Positions 9,107-17,762 of a DNA stretch of 64,000 bases are shown in pieces. Location: contig JAEUTG010000025.1 in the NCBI GenBank assembly GCA_016788045.1, positions 1 through 64,000 of the forward strand, written 5' to 3'. The notes beneath the pieces were generated by a model. That model did no database searches, had not been told where the DNA came from, and saw only the letters and a program-made list of their open reading frames with translations. A program made the translations under genes and the position numbers. The stretch is from Bacteroidales bacterium. GTDB lineage: Bacteria > Bacteroidota > Bacteroidia > Bacteroidales > Lentimicrobiaceae. The first letter of the stretch is position 1. Every line of letters starts with the position of its first letter.

Positions 9107-10366
9107 ATGAAATACCGGTTTTTACTCTTACTCTCTTTTCTGCTGATTTTAACAAGTACCCGGGCGGCATTTCTGCTGATTCCGATGGACAATACCCAGA
9201 AAAATCATCTGAAAGCATACGGAATTGCCTACTGGACGCTTGAACAACAGGTGGAAGTCAGCTGGCTTCTGAATTACCGTGGAGGAAGTTTTATGTTCCG
9301 CCACCACCCTACCCTTGAAGCTGAATGTGTGATCAGGGGCGTTACCTTTCAGGTGATTGCCGATGTGCAGGCCAGTGCCATTCTTGAGGAAATCTCTGAC
9401 CCGCAGGTAAATATGGACGAGATGAAGCTCCAGAAAGCACCGCGGATTGCAGTGTACACGCCGAAAAACAAATTACCCTGGGACGATGCCGTAACCCTGG
9501 CCCTCACCTACGCCGAGATTCCCTATGATGTGGTTTACGACGAAGAGGTGATCGGAGGTGCGCTGCCCTTGTATGACTGGCTGCATCTTCACCACGAAGA
9601 TTTTACCGGTCAGTTTGGCAAATTCTGGGCTGTTTACCGCAATGCACCCTGGTACAAGGAAGATGTGAGCATCTCGGAAGACAATGCCCGTAAGCTTGGC
9701 TTTGCCAAGGTATCGCAGCTGAAGCTTGCTGTGGCGCAGAAAATCAGGGAATTCACGGCCGGAGGAGGTTACCTGTTCGCAATGTGCTCTGCACCCGATA
9801 GTTATGATGTTGCCCTGGCAGCCCAGAACATCGACATCTGTGATGTGATGTTTGATGGTGATGCCGCCGACGCCCATGCCAACGAACACCTGGAGTACCA
9901 CAATTGCTTTGCCTTTACTGATTTCAGCCTTATCACCAACCCCTACGAGTACGAAATCTCCAACATCGATGTTACCAATTCTCGCAAGGTAACCATGAAC
10001 AACGATTTCTTCACCCTGTTCGAGTTTTCCGCGAAATGGGACCCTGTACCTTCGATGCTGACACAGAACCATGAGCAGATTCTGAAAGGGTTTATGGGTC
10101 AGACGACAGCCTTTAACAAACAATTTGTAAAGTCGGAAGTCATCGTGATGGGTGAAAACAAGGCGGCCGGAGAAGCACGGTACATCCACGGTAACTTTGG
10201 AAAAGGCACCTGGACTTTCTACGGAGGTCACGATCCGGAAGATTACCAGCACATGGTAGGTGATCCGCCCACCGACCTCAACCTCTACCCGAACTCACCC
10301 GGGTATCGGCTGATCCTGAACAACGTATTGTTCCCGGCTGCCAAAAAGAAAAAGCAAAAAACCTGA
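9107..10366 (+). CDS. Exported protein of the family labelled asparagine synthetase B
   Basis: A 419-residue protein with an N-terminal signal peptide (about 1-20, ending near STRA). The body contains LLIPMDNTQ, AYGIAYW, LLNYRGGSF, PWDDAVTLALTYAEIPYDV, YDWLHLHHEDF, GGGYLFAMCSAPDSYD and MFDGDAADAHANE. I recall this conserved Bacteroidota family being called asparagine synthetase B in public annotation. None of the expected glutaminase or ATP-pyrophosphatase motifs is visible, and the protein is exported, so that name should not be taken as function. The AMCSAP and GGHDPED motifs resemble the glutamine-amidotransferase-like (ThuA) fold (inference). It sits 30 bases before the TonB receptor and may share its transcript. 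Confidence 0.7.
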   Translation: MKYRFLLLLSFLLILTSTRAAFLLIPMDNTQKNHLKAYGIAYWTLEQQVEVSWLLNYRGGSFMFRHHPTLEAECVIRGVTFQVIADVQASAILEEISDPQVNMDEMKLQKAPRIAVYTPKNKLPWDDAVTLALTYAEIPYDVVYDEEVIGGALPLYDWLHLHHEDFTGQFGKFWAVYRNAPWYKEDVSISEDNARKLGFAKVSQLKLAVAQKIREFTAGGGYLFAMCSAPDSYDVALAAQNIDICDVMFDGDAADAHANEHLEYHNCFAFTDFSLITNPYEYEISNIDVTNSRKVTMNNDFFTLFEFSAKWDPVPSMLTQNHEQILKGFMGQTTAFNKQFVKSEVIVMGENKAAGEARYIHGNFGKGTWTFYGGHDPEDYQHMVGDPPTDLNLYPNSPGYRLILNNVLFPAAKKKKQKT

Positions 10367-10396
10367 TATACAAATATTTACCAAAACTAGCAACTC

Positions 10397-12796
10397 TTGA
10401 TCAACATCATCTGCAGGTCAGGTAAAAGGATTTTTCCCCTCCTTTTTATCCTTTCGATTATTTTGATTACGTCCACAGATCTATTTGCCCAGCAGCGCTA
10501 TACGATCAGCGGGTATGTCAGGGAACAGGGCAGCAGGGAGCTGCTTCCGGGGGTCAATGTGTATGTTCCATCGCTCAGGGCCGGAACAACTACCAACAAT
10601 TATGGTTTTTATTCCATCACCCTGCCGGCAGGCACTTACGTGGTCAATTATTCGTTCATCGGGTATACGGTGATTTCAGTTGAAGTGAAACTGACTGGCA
10701 ACCTTACCCGCAATGAGGAACTTGAACCAAATATCAGCCTTGCCGGGGTAGAGATTTCGGCTGAGAAGGCTGAGCGGATCAGTGAAAGCAACCGGATGAG
10801 TATGATTTCGCTTCCTGTGAGCCAGATTATCAATATTCCCGCCCTGCTGGGCGAAAAAGACGTTTTCAAGGCACTTCAGCTGATGCCTGGGGTTCAGAAA
10901 GGCTCAGAAGGCAACAGCGGCATTTACGTAAGGGGTGGTGGCCCCGATCAGAACCTGATCATCCTCGACGATGCACCGGTGTACAACGCCAGTCACCTGT
11001 TCGGGTTCTTCTCCATTTTCAATGGCGATGCCCTCAAGAGTGTTGAACTCACCAAGGGTGGTTTCCCGGCGCGTTATGGCGGACGGCTTTCGTCGGTGAT
11101 TGAAATGACCATGAAAGATGGCAATAAAGAAAAGATTTCAGGTGAAGCCGGCATCGGCATCATCTCTTCGAGGCTGGTGCTGGAAGGTCCGATTGTCAAA
11201 GATACGGCCTCGTTTCTCGTCTCAGCCAGAAGAACATACATCGACGCCCTGATCCGGCCGTTTATGAGCGAAGAAGGCAAGGGAGGCTATTATTTCTACG
11301 ACCTGAATGCAAAACTCAACTATGATTTCAGCCCGGTAAACAAGCTCTACCTCAGCGGCTATTTCGGGCGCGATAAGTTTCAGGTTACCACCAGGGAGAA
11401 GTATTCCGGCAACGAGTATTACAAGTCGAAAGGCGGCCTTTACTGGCAGAATGCCACGGCAACACTCCGCTGGAACCACCTTTTCTCCAGCAAGGTATTC
11501 TCAAACACTTCATTGATTTTCAGCAATTACAATCTGCAGATATTCTCGATTGAAGAAACTGAATCGGATAAGTATTCACTGAAATACAATTCAGGTATCC
11601 GCGATCTGGCGTTGAAATATGATCTTGAATACCATCATTCGGCCAGGTATACCTTAAGGGCAGGCATACAGTCGACCAACCACCTGTTCACCCCGAGTGC
11701 CATTGTTGAGAAAGACAGCCAGGCTTTGTATGAATATGAGAACAAAACCGAGTACAATTCACTTGAGACCGGTCTTTATATTGAAAACAATCTGGTCTTC
11801 AGCGACAAGATCCGGATGAATGCCGGGCTCAGGCTAAGCCATTTTGTTGCCGACAACAAAAACTACTTCTCTCCGGAGCCCCGGCTCTCGTTAAATTTTC
11901 TGATACAGGAAGGGATTTCCGCCAAAGCAGCCTATGCCGAGATGAACCAGTACATGCATCTGCTGAGCAATACCGGCATCGGACTTCCCACTGATCTGTG
12001 GGTACCTTCCACCGGAAGGGTATCTCCGCGGAACAGCCGGCAGATTTCAGCAGGGCTGGCCAAAGACCTCAACAAGTACAACCTCACCATAACCCTCGAA
12101 GGGTATCACAAATGGAGCCACAGGATACTGGGATATAAGCCCGGCGCCAGTTTTCTGCTACTCGATGATCCGACCGAGGCACAGAATTTCACCTGGCAGG
12201 ACAATGTGACAGCGGGCTCCGGCCGGTCGTATGGGGTAGAGTTGCTGATTCACCGGAAATCAGGCAAGCTGAACGGATGGATCGGCTATACCCTTTCGTG
12301 GACCAAACTGAGGTTTGATGAAATAAACTACGGAGAAGAATACTGGGCGCGTTACGACCGGAGGCATGACCTGTCGCTGGTGGCCATCTACAACCTCAGC
12401 GACAGAATCACCCTTGCCGGCACCTGGGTATACGGAACAGGGAATGCCATCACCCTGCCGCTCGGAAATTTCCCTGTGCAGGAATCACAGCCCTTCTCAC
12501 ATTTCTTCTGGGCCAATTACGACAACTACTGGTACAACGATGCCACCGACTATGGTAAAGTGAATTCATCGCGTATGAAAGCCTATCACCGGCTCGATCT
12601 CGCCATTCAGTTCCACAAAAAAATGAAGCGTCATGAACGCACCTGGGAACTGGGACTCTACAACGCTTACAACCGGAAAAATGCGTTCTTCTATTTTACT
12701 GAATCAGAATATGATGAGAATACGGTTACCACAAAACTGAAACAGGTTTCCATCTTCCCGCTGATTCCATCGTTTTCATACAACATCAGATTCTGA
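10397..12796 (+). CDS. TonB-dependent outer membrane receptor
   Basis: A 799-residue receptor for energised uptake of a ligand that cannot be named. A signal peptide (to about residue 32, ending LFAQ) precedes a carboxypeptidase-regulatory-like beta domain (about 35-115: YTISGYVREQGSRELLPGVNV). Next come the plug domain (about 125-240, with RGGGPDQNLIILDDAPVYN) and a C-terminal beta-barrel ending in aromatic IRF. The reading frame opens after a TAG at 10388-10390 and contains no ATG until about residue 135. The TTG at 10397, which begins a complete signal peptide, is therefore the best start. The DUF4249 gene follows after 4 bases, the standard partner arrangement in this phylum. Confidence 0.9.
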   Translation: MINIICRSGKRIFPLLFILSIILITSTDLFAQQRYTISGYVREQGSRELLPGVNVYVPSLRAGTTTNNYGFYSITLPAGTYVVNYSFIGYTVISVEVKLTGNLTRNEELEPNISLAGVEISAEKAERISESNRMSMISLPVSQIINIPALLGEKDVFKALQLMPGVQKGSEGNSGIYVRGGGPDQNLIILDDAPVYNASHLFGFFSIFNGDALKSVELTKGGFPARYGGRLSSVIEMTMKDGNKEKISGEAGIGIISSRLVLEGPIVKDTASFLVSARRTYIDALIRPFMSEEGKGGYYFYDLNAKLNYDFSPVNKLYLSGYFGRDKFQVTTREKYSGNEYYKSKGGLYWQNATATLRWNHLFSSKVFSNTSLIFSNYNLQIFSIEETESDKYSLKYNSGIRDLALKYDLEYHHSARYTLRAGIQSTNHLFTPSAIVEKDSQALYEYENKTEYNSLETGLYIENNLVFSDKIRMNAGLRLSHFVADNKNYFSPEPRLSLNFLIQEGISAKAAYAEMNQYMHLLSNTGIGLPTDLWVPSTGRVSPRNSRQISAGLAKDLNKYNLTITLEGYHKWSHRILGYKPGASFLLLDDPTEAQNFTWQDNVTAGSGRSYGVELLIHRKSGKLNGWIGYTLSWTKLRFDEINYGEEYWARYDRRHDLSLVAIYNLSDRITLAGTWVYGTGNAITLPLGNFPVQESQPFSHFFWANYDNYWYNDATDYGKVNSSRMKAYHRLDLAIQFHKKMKRHERTWELGLYNAYNRKNAFFYFTESEYDENTVTTKLKQVSIFPLIPSFSYNIRF

Positions 12797-12800
12797 CATC

Positions 12801-13676
12801 ATGAAGCTGCCCTCTCGTTATATTGCATTTCTCAGCGCTTTTGCAGCACTTTTGTTGCTTGTTTCCTGCGATTCTATGGTCTCAGAGGTGGAAGCCCCTC
12901 AATCAGAGCCCAAACTGGTGGTAAGCGGATTCCTGAACCCGAAAGACGATACCATCGCCATTCGTGTCTGGAAAAGCCGTCCGCTATATACCCCAACCAG
13001 CTTCCAATCTGACAGTTACGAAAAGGTTAACAATGCCACGGTAAGCCTCTCCGACGGAAGCAACACCGTAACACCCGGATTCGACCCTCAGCTTGGATAC
13101 TATATAGTCCCGGCTGCAGCCTTCCCACTGCAGGCCAGCACAACCTATTCGCTCGAGGTAAACACGCCTGACGGATACCATGTCACGTCATCGTGCACCA
13201 TACCCTCGGATGAAATTCCTGACATCGAGATCACCAATATTGAAACGGTAAATGAATTTGAAATGATCTCAAAAAGGGTAAGTCTGCGGTTTCGTGACCT
13301 GGACGGAAATGGCAATTTCTATCACATTGCAGCCGGCACCATTTACGCTTACGAATATGGATATGATGACTACTTCTCAGAAACAGGGTTTGAAAGGGGC
13401 GATCCTTATGTGAGTGACAAAAACAAAGAAGGAGCGTATTTTACCTATAAGACCTACGATATCTACAGTTATGAAGGTGGAAACAACAAACTATATATTT
13501 CGCTGCAGAACACCGATGAACATTATTACACCTTTCACCATGCGTTACGTCAGGCAAATTACAGCGACGGCAATCCCTTTGCAGAGCCTTTCCCCCTCTA
13601 CACAAACATCAATGGAGGATTAGGCATATTCGCCGCTTTCAATGGCAGGATTATTGCGATTGAACTACCTGAATAA
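12801..13676 (+). CDS. DUF4249 lipoprotein, partner of the TonB receptor
   Basis: A 291-residue lipoprotein with a clear lipobox (LLLLVSC, Cys24). The mature part contains PKLVVSGFLNPKDDTIAIRV, an Ig-like beta domain (TVSLSDGSN, YSLEVNTPDGYHVTSSCTIP) and a C-terminal half rich in Tyr and Asp. This fits DUF4249, whose members lie next to TonB-dependent receptors and are assumed to be surface or periplasmic ligand-capture proteins, rather as SusD is for SusC. Only 4 bases separate it from the receptor gene, so the two should be translated from one transcript. The ligand is unknown. Confidence 0.85.
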   Translation: MKLPSRYIAFLSAFAALLLLVSCDSMVSEVEAPQSEPKLVVSGFLNPKDDTIAIRVWKSRPLYTPTSFQSDSYEKVNNATVSLSDGSNTVTPGFDPQLGYYIVPAAAFPLQASTTYSLEVNTPDGYHVTSSCTIPSDEIPDIEITNIETVNEFEMISKRVSLRFRDLDGNGNFYHIAAGTIYAYEYGYDDYFSETGFERGDPYVSDKNKEGAYFTYKTYDIYSYEGGNNKLYISLQNTDEHYYTFHHALRQANYSDGNPFAEPFPLYTNINGGLGIFAAFNGRIIAIELPE

Positions 13677-13690
13677 CAATAGATTACCAG

Positions 13691-13837
13691 TTGTGCGGTT
13701 GAATTGCTATAATACTCACACTGAGTCATATTGAGCTTGTCTGCTTGTTGCCTCAAGCATACAAGCAGGCGGAGTCGAAATATGGCTTCGACTCCGCTCA
13801 GCCTGACATTCAATTAGTTAAGTTCTTAACCGCACAA
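13691..13837. mobile_element. MITE-like element, family 1, copy 1
   Basis: A 147-bp element bounded by the perfect inverted repeat TTGTGCGGTT (13691-13700) and AACCGCACAA (13828-13837). The interior has two hairpins, TGCTTGT/ACAAGCA and CGGAGTCGAA/TTCGACTCCG. The 9-mer AATAGATTA occurs just outside both ends (13678-13686 and 13844-13852). A second copy lies at 28701-28846. No coding potential. It sits between the convergent DUF4249 and folA genes. Confidence 0.75.
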
Positions 13838-13859
13838 AACATTAATAGATTATAAACAG

Positions 13860-14354
13860 TTAATGTTTGCGGTTGTAAATGATGTATGAATAGGCGAAAC
13901 CCAGGCTATCGCCGGCATCTATGGTTTCTTTCGATTCTTCCACCCATTCGGAATAATCAATCTCAGGATAGAAGGTATCTGCTTCAAAGTCTTTGTGTAC
14001 AATCGTCAGGTATAGTTTGTGGGCCAGCGGCATGAATTGCCGGTAAACCATTCCGCCACCGATGATAAAATTTTCGGCACCGTTTTCCATCTTTGAAATG
14101 GCATCGTCTATAGAATAGGCCATTTCGCAGCCGGGGATTGTTTCTCCTGCAATATCCGTAATTACGATGCTTCTGCGGTTTGGTAAAGGACGGACGGGCA
14201 GCGACTCGAAGGTTCGCTTACCCATCACGATGGTATGACCGGTCGTAAGGGCTTTGAAACGCTTCAGGTCGTCGGGGATGTGCCATAAAAGCTGGTTATC
14301 TTTTCCGATGGCATTGTTACTGGCAATGGCCACGATGATCGATATAATCTTCAT
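13860..14354 (-). CDS. folA: Dihydrofolate reductase
   Basis: A 164-residue enzyme that reduces dihydrofolate to tetrahydrofolate with NADPH. The N-terminus (MKIISIIVAIASNNAIG), LLWHIPDDLKRFKALT with the catalytic acidic residue, TIVMGKRTFES, the RRSIVIT strand and the FIIGGG nucleotide-binding turn are all in place, and the length is normal. It follows thyA on the same strand after 55 bases. That linkage is expected, because ThyA produces dihydrofolate that FolA recycles. Confidence 0.96.
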   Translation of the reverse strand: MKIISIIVAIASNNAIGKDNQLLWHIPDDLKRFKALTTGHTIVMGKRTFESLPVRPLPNRRSIVITDIAGETIPGCEMAYSIDDAISKMENGAENFIIGGGMVYRQFMPLAHKLYLTIVHKDFEADTFYPEIDYSEWVEESKETIDAGDSLGFAYSYIIYNRKH

Positions 14355-14409
14355 AAAGTGATTCTTAATCAGGGTTTGGCAATCAGGAGCACAAAAAAGT
14401 GAAAAAGGC

Positions 14410-15204
14410 TTACACAGCCACCGGCGCTTTGATGTGCGGGTGCGGATCGTAGCCGGTTAAGGTAAAATCCTCATAGGTAAAATCAAAAACTGAAGTTACA
14501 GCCGGATTCAGCTGCATCACCGGAAGCGGCCTGAAGTCGCGCTGGAGCTGAAGGTTAACCTGGTCGAGGTGGTTGAGGTAAATGTGGGCATCGCCGAAGG
14601 TATGTACAAATTCTCCGGGCTTAAGTCCGCAAACCTGAGCCACCATCATGGTAAGCAGGGCATAAGAGGCAATGTTGAACGGCACTCCGAGGAAGATATC
14701 GGCGCTGCGCTGGTAGAGCTGACACGAAAGTTTTCCGTTGGCAATATAGAACTGAAACAGCACGTGACAGGGGGGCAGGGCCATCTTTCCGATCTCGCCC
14801 GGATTCCATGCGCTCACCATCAGCCTGCGCGAATCGGGGCGGGTTCTGATCATTTCAATTACTTCACTGATCTGGTCGATAGTCTGCCCGTCGGGGCCAG
14901 CCCATGAACGCCACTGATGGCCATATACCGGCCCCAGGTTCCCGTTCTCGTCGGCCCATTCATCCCAGATGCTCACCTTGTTGTCGTGCAGGTACTGTAT
15001 GTTGGTATCTCCCTTCAGAAACCACAGCAGTTCGTGTATGATGGAGCGCAGGTGCAGCTTTTTGGTAGTGAGTGCAGGAAATCCCTCATTGAGGTCGAAC
15101 CGCATCTGGTAACCAAACACGCTGAGTGTTCCGGTTCCTGTGCGGTCTTCCTTGCGGACACCATTGGTCATTACATGCTTCAGCAGTTCATGGTATTGTT
15201 TCAT
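14410..15204 (-). CDS. thyA: Thymidylate synthase
   Basis: A 264-residue ThyA-type enzyme that methylates dUMP to dTMP using methylenetetrahydrofolate. Visible motifs include [19 protein letters not shown], the catalytic cysteine in [11 protein letters not shown], the [19 protein letters not shown] substrate-binding segment and the C-terminal [10 protein letters not shown] that closes on the substrate. The length equals the bacterial norm. It lies between hydE (34 bases upstream) and folA (55 bases downstream) on the same strand, probably in one transcript. Confidence 0.97.
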   Translation of the reverse strand: MKQYHELLKHVMTNGVRKEDRTGTGTLSVFGYQMRFDLNEGFPALTTKKLHLRSIIHELLWFLKGDTNIQYLHDNKVSIWDEWADENGNLGPVYGHQWRSWAGPDGQTIDQISEVIEMIRTRPDSRRLMVSAWNPGEIGKMALPPCHVLFQFYIANGKLSCQLYQRSADIFLGVPFNIASYALLTMMVAQVCGLKPGEFVHTFGDAHIYLNHLDQVNLQLQRDFRPLPVMQLNPAVTSVFDFTYEDFTLTGYDPHPHIKAPVAV

Positions 15205-15237
15205 ATGACAGTCACACTTATCCTGACAGGTATAATA

Positions 15238-16323
15238 TCAGGGGTTTTGTTTATCCCTGAAATGAAGGGAATCACCCCATTCATTGTAACCGATGCGGTT
15301 GCCCGACATATGTATACGGGCTTCAAGGCAGTTCTTGCAGTCAGCGGCCTCTTCATCGGTACAGGGTTTGTTTTCATAAAGTTTGTAATCGTTCCGGTAG
15401 GCCCCCGGGGTGATGTTAGGCATGATAATGTTCGCACCGATCTTCAGGGCCTTTTCGCGGCCTATGGGATCGATGGCCTGCAGGGCTGTTGCAGAAGCGA
15501 TGTTGATGTTCTTCATCATGATCCGCAGCACCGCGATCATTTTGAGCGCCAGATTGAACCGTTCTTCCAGGGGCATCAGCAAACCACGGTATTGCCACAA
15601 GGGGGTATCTGCATGTTCAATGTAAGGCCCCATGCCACACATGTCGATGTCCAGTGCTTTCATAAACAGAAGATCGTCGGCCAGATGTTCAATGGTTTGA
15701 AAAGGAAGTCCGATCATTACGCCAGTACCTAACTGATAACCAGCATCTTTAAGGTCATACAAAGCCTGAAGTCTCTGCTCGAACCGATGGGATTCATCCT
15801 TTGGATGAATGCGGTAATAGAGGTCACGGTCTGAGCTTTCGATGCGGAGCAGGTAACGGTGTGCCCCTGCTTCAAACCATTGCCGGTAAACTTCCGGTGT
15901 TTGTTCACCCACCGACAAAGTGATGCCGAGTTTATCGCCGGAAAGCTGCTTGATGCCCTTTACCAGATTGGTAATGCGCTTTGCAAATGCCGGGCCCGAC
16001 AACTCCCCTCCCTGCAGCACCACAGATCCGTAATTGCTTTCAAAGGCAAACCTGGCCGCATTCAGGATTTCTTCATCCGAAAGGTTGTAACGCTTTGCCT
16101 CATGGTTGCTTTTCCGGATACCACAATAATAACAATCTTTGGTACAGATGTTTGAGAATTCAATCAAGCCCCTGAAATAGACTACATTACCAACATTCTG
16201 CGCCTTAACTTCAGCGGCTTTGTTGTATAACTGCCCCTTTTCCTCTGTACCGGCACTGAGCAGCCTGACAATCTCTTCACGACTGAAGGTTTCCTGTTGA
16301 AGTAAAACGCCTATGTCTGACAT
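15238..16323 (-). CDS. hydE: [FeFe]-hydrogenase maturase HydE (radical SAM)
   Basis: A 361-residue radical SAM protein. The SAM-cluster motif is Cys60-x3-Cys64-x2-Cys67 in FSNICTKDCYYCGIRKSN. GGELSGP, SVGEQTPEVYRQW, HRYLLRIESSD, GTGVMIGLPFQT and IEHADTPLW follow in the HydE order, and a second cysteine set (CTDEEAADCKNC) near the C-terminus fits the accessory cluster site seen in HydE. HydE acts with HydF and HydG to build the diiron subcluster of [FeFe] hydrogenase, but neither HydF nor HydG nor a hydrogenase is in this window. A closely related radical SAM enzyme of other function (PylB or BioB type) is less likely, given the motif set. Confidence 0.88.
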   Translation of the reverse strand: MSDIGVLLQQETFSREEIVRLLSAGTEEKGQLYNKAAEVKAQNVGNVVYFRGLIEFSNICTKDCYYCGIRKSNHEAKRYNLSDEEILNAARFAFESNYGSVVLQGGELSGPAFAKRITNLVKGIKQLSGDKLGITLSVGEQTPEVYRQWFEAGAHRYLLRIESSDRDLYYRIHPKDESHRFEQRLQALYDLKDAGYQLGTGVMIGLPFQTIEHLADDLLFMKALDIDMCGMGPYIEHADTPLWQYRGLLMPLEERFNLALKMIAVLRIMMKNINIASATALQAIDPIGREKALKIGANIIMPNITPGAYRNDYKLYENKPCTDEEAADCKNCLEARIHMSGNRIGYNEWGDSLHFRDKQNP

Positions 16324-16346
16324 ACGGAGCTATGGATGAATTTTGG

Positions 16347-16354
16347 CAAAACTA
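16347..16354 (-). promoter_or_regulatory. Candidate -7 box for hydE-thyA-folA
   Basis: On the minus strand this reads TAGTTTTG, matching TAnnTTTG, 23 bases before the hydE ATG. No TTG is found at the expected -33 spacing, so the call is tentative. Confidence 0.35.
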
Positions 16355-16399
16355 ATGCTTTTTTCGTTTCGGATGCGGTACCTGGTTCCGGTCAATTCG

Positions 16400-17662
16400 C
16401 TATCTGCGCCAGTTGGAAACGGCCAGGTGCCATGGCCTGCGGTATTCTTCCAACCTGATCAGGTGATAGTCCGTATCTCCGGATGCACTGCTGACGGGTT
16501 GGAAATAGAATTTCACCGATTGAAGGTTGCCCTGATCTCCGTAGGTCCATTCTTCAATCTCCTCATTGATGTAAACTACCGATGGTTGACCGAAAACAAT
16601 GTAGATCATTCCCCGGTCTGATTTCCAGCCTTCGCCGGTCAGGCTGAATAATTCATTGGCCCTTTCGACCCTCGAATAGTACCGTTTTATCTGACTCAAT
16701 GCCCTGTCGGGGCTGCCGGCCTGTTTGAGCCAGAATCTGTCGACCGCTGCTTTGGGCTGCATCTGCATCATCTCGCTGAACTCCTCATCGGTTGAGATGT
16801 ACCGCAACGATTCACGCATCACCCCGGATGATCCGATTTTCGGAAATCCGTCGTAAAACCTGAAAATGGTGAAGCGATCCGGACCAGAGCCGGCTTTTAT
16901 GATTCCTTCCTCCGAAAAGCTGAATGGTCCGGCAAACGGGCCGCCGGACTTCTGCAACTCCGGCTCTGCAGCATCCGGTATTGACTGCATCGGGTCGCCG
17001 CCATAGGTAAAAGGGGCTTTGGCGGCTTCTTTATTGTATATACCTGTGCGTGTCAACTTTATCTCCTCTTTTGCACCTGTATTGGTCCGTAGGTAAAATT
17101 GCTCGTCTCTGTAAACAAAGTTTCTCATCAGGGGATGATTGTTCTTGTCTGTCAGCAGATAATCGCAGGAGAGATTGTCTTTGGAACGCGGTATCCGGAT
17201 CAGTTCCGTATGGATTGTATGGCCGACCAGATCGGTGAATTGCAGGTTAAGCAGGTAATCCCTTCCAAAAGGTGCTTTAATATTCAGAGAGTCGGATTTT
17301 GTGCCGGAAAAAATCAGCGAATCGACCACGGTTACAGAACCTGAGTCGACCAGCCTGCCCTTAGTAATTCCATCAAATAGCTGATATTCAATGCGAAATG
17401 ACAAATAACTGATTTTATCCTTTTCGCTCAGCACTTTCAGTTTTTGCAAAGGAACCCGATAAAACAGTCTCGAAAGGCTGTCAACGGGGTTGAAAACTAT
17501 AAAATCCAGGCCTTCGAAGGATTCGTCAGCCATATAGTTGTCAGCAAAATTCCTTATGGCCAGGGTGCCTTTGGAGGAGCAGCCAGACAACAATACTGCA
17601 GACATTAGCAATAGGGTTGCCTGTAGTAAAATGCCTGAATTCCGGATGTTTTTCCTGGTCAT
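16400..17662 (-). CDS. GWxTD domain lipoprotein
   Basis: A 420-residue lipoprotein with lipobox LLSGC (about Cys28). The defining GWxTD-type segment is near the C-terminus (LTGEGWKSDRGMIYIVFGQP, then EEWTYGD). The glycine-tryptophan motif and the following YI.FG.P strand are conserved, although Thr is Ser here. An upstream stretch (DRFWLKQAGSPDRALSQIKRYYSRVERANELF) matches the helical part usually found before it. The family is widespread in Bacteroidota and Acidobacteriota with unknown function, and is presumably located at the envelope. It lies between an M23 peptidase and hydE on the same strand, without tight coupling. Confidence 0.85.
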   Translation of the reverse strand: MTRKNIRNSGILLQATLLLMSAVLLSGCSSKGTLAIRNFADNYMADESFEGLDFIVFNPVDSLSRLFYRVPLQKLKVLSEKDKISYLSFRIEYQLFDGITKGRLVDSGSVTVVDSLIFSGTKSDSLNIKAPFGRDYLLNLQFTDLVGHTIHTELIRIPRSKDNLSCDYLLTDKNNHPLMRNFVYRDEQFYLRTNTGAKEEIKLTRTGIYNKEAAKAPFTYGGDPMQSIPDAAEPELQKSGGPFAGPFSFSEEGIIKAGSGPDRFTIFRFYDGFPKIGSSGVMRESLRYISTDEEFSEMMQMQPKAAVDRFWLKQAGSPDRALSQIKRYYSRVERANELFSLTGEGWKSDRGMIYIVFGQPSVVYINEEIEEWTYGDQGNLQSVKFYFQPVSSASGDTDYHLIRLEEYRRPWHLAVSNWRR

Positions 17663-17762
17663 GGTGATCTGCTTGAGTTGTGGAATTCCCCATCGCTAAA
17701 ATAAGGATAAAAATCAGAATTACCGGATGATATAAGCTTTTCAGGAAAAACTGAGCAACGGG

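Noticed and set aside
9107..10366. Asparagine synthetase enzyme
   Set aside because: No N-terminal nucleophile Cys, no PP-loop ATP motif, and a signal peptide; only the family name suggests it.
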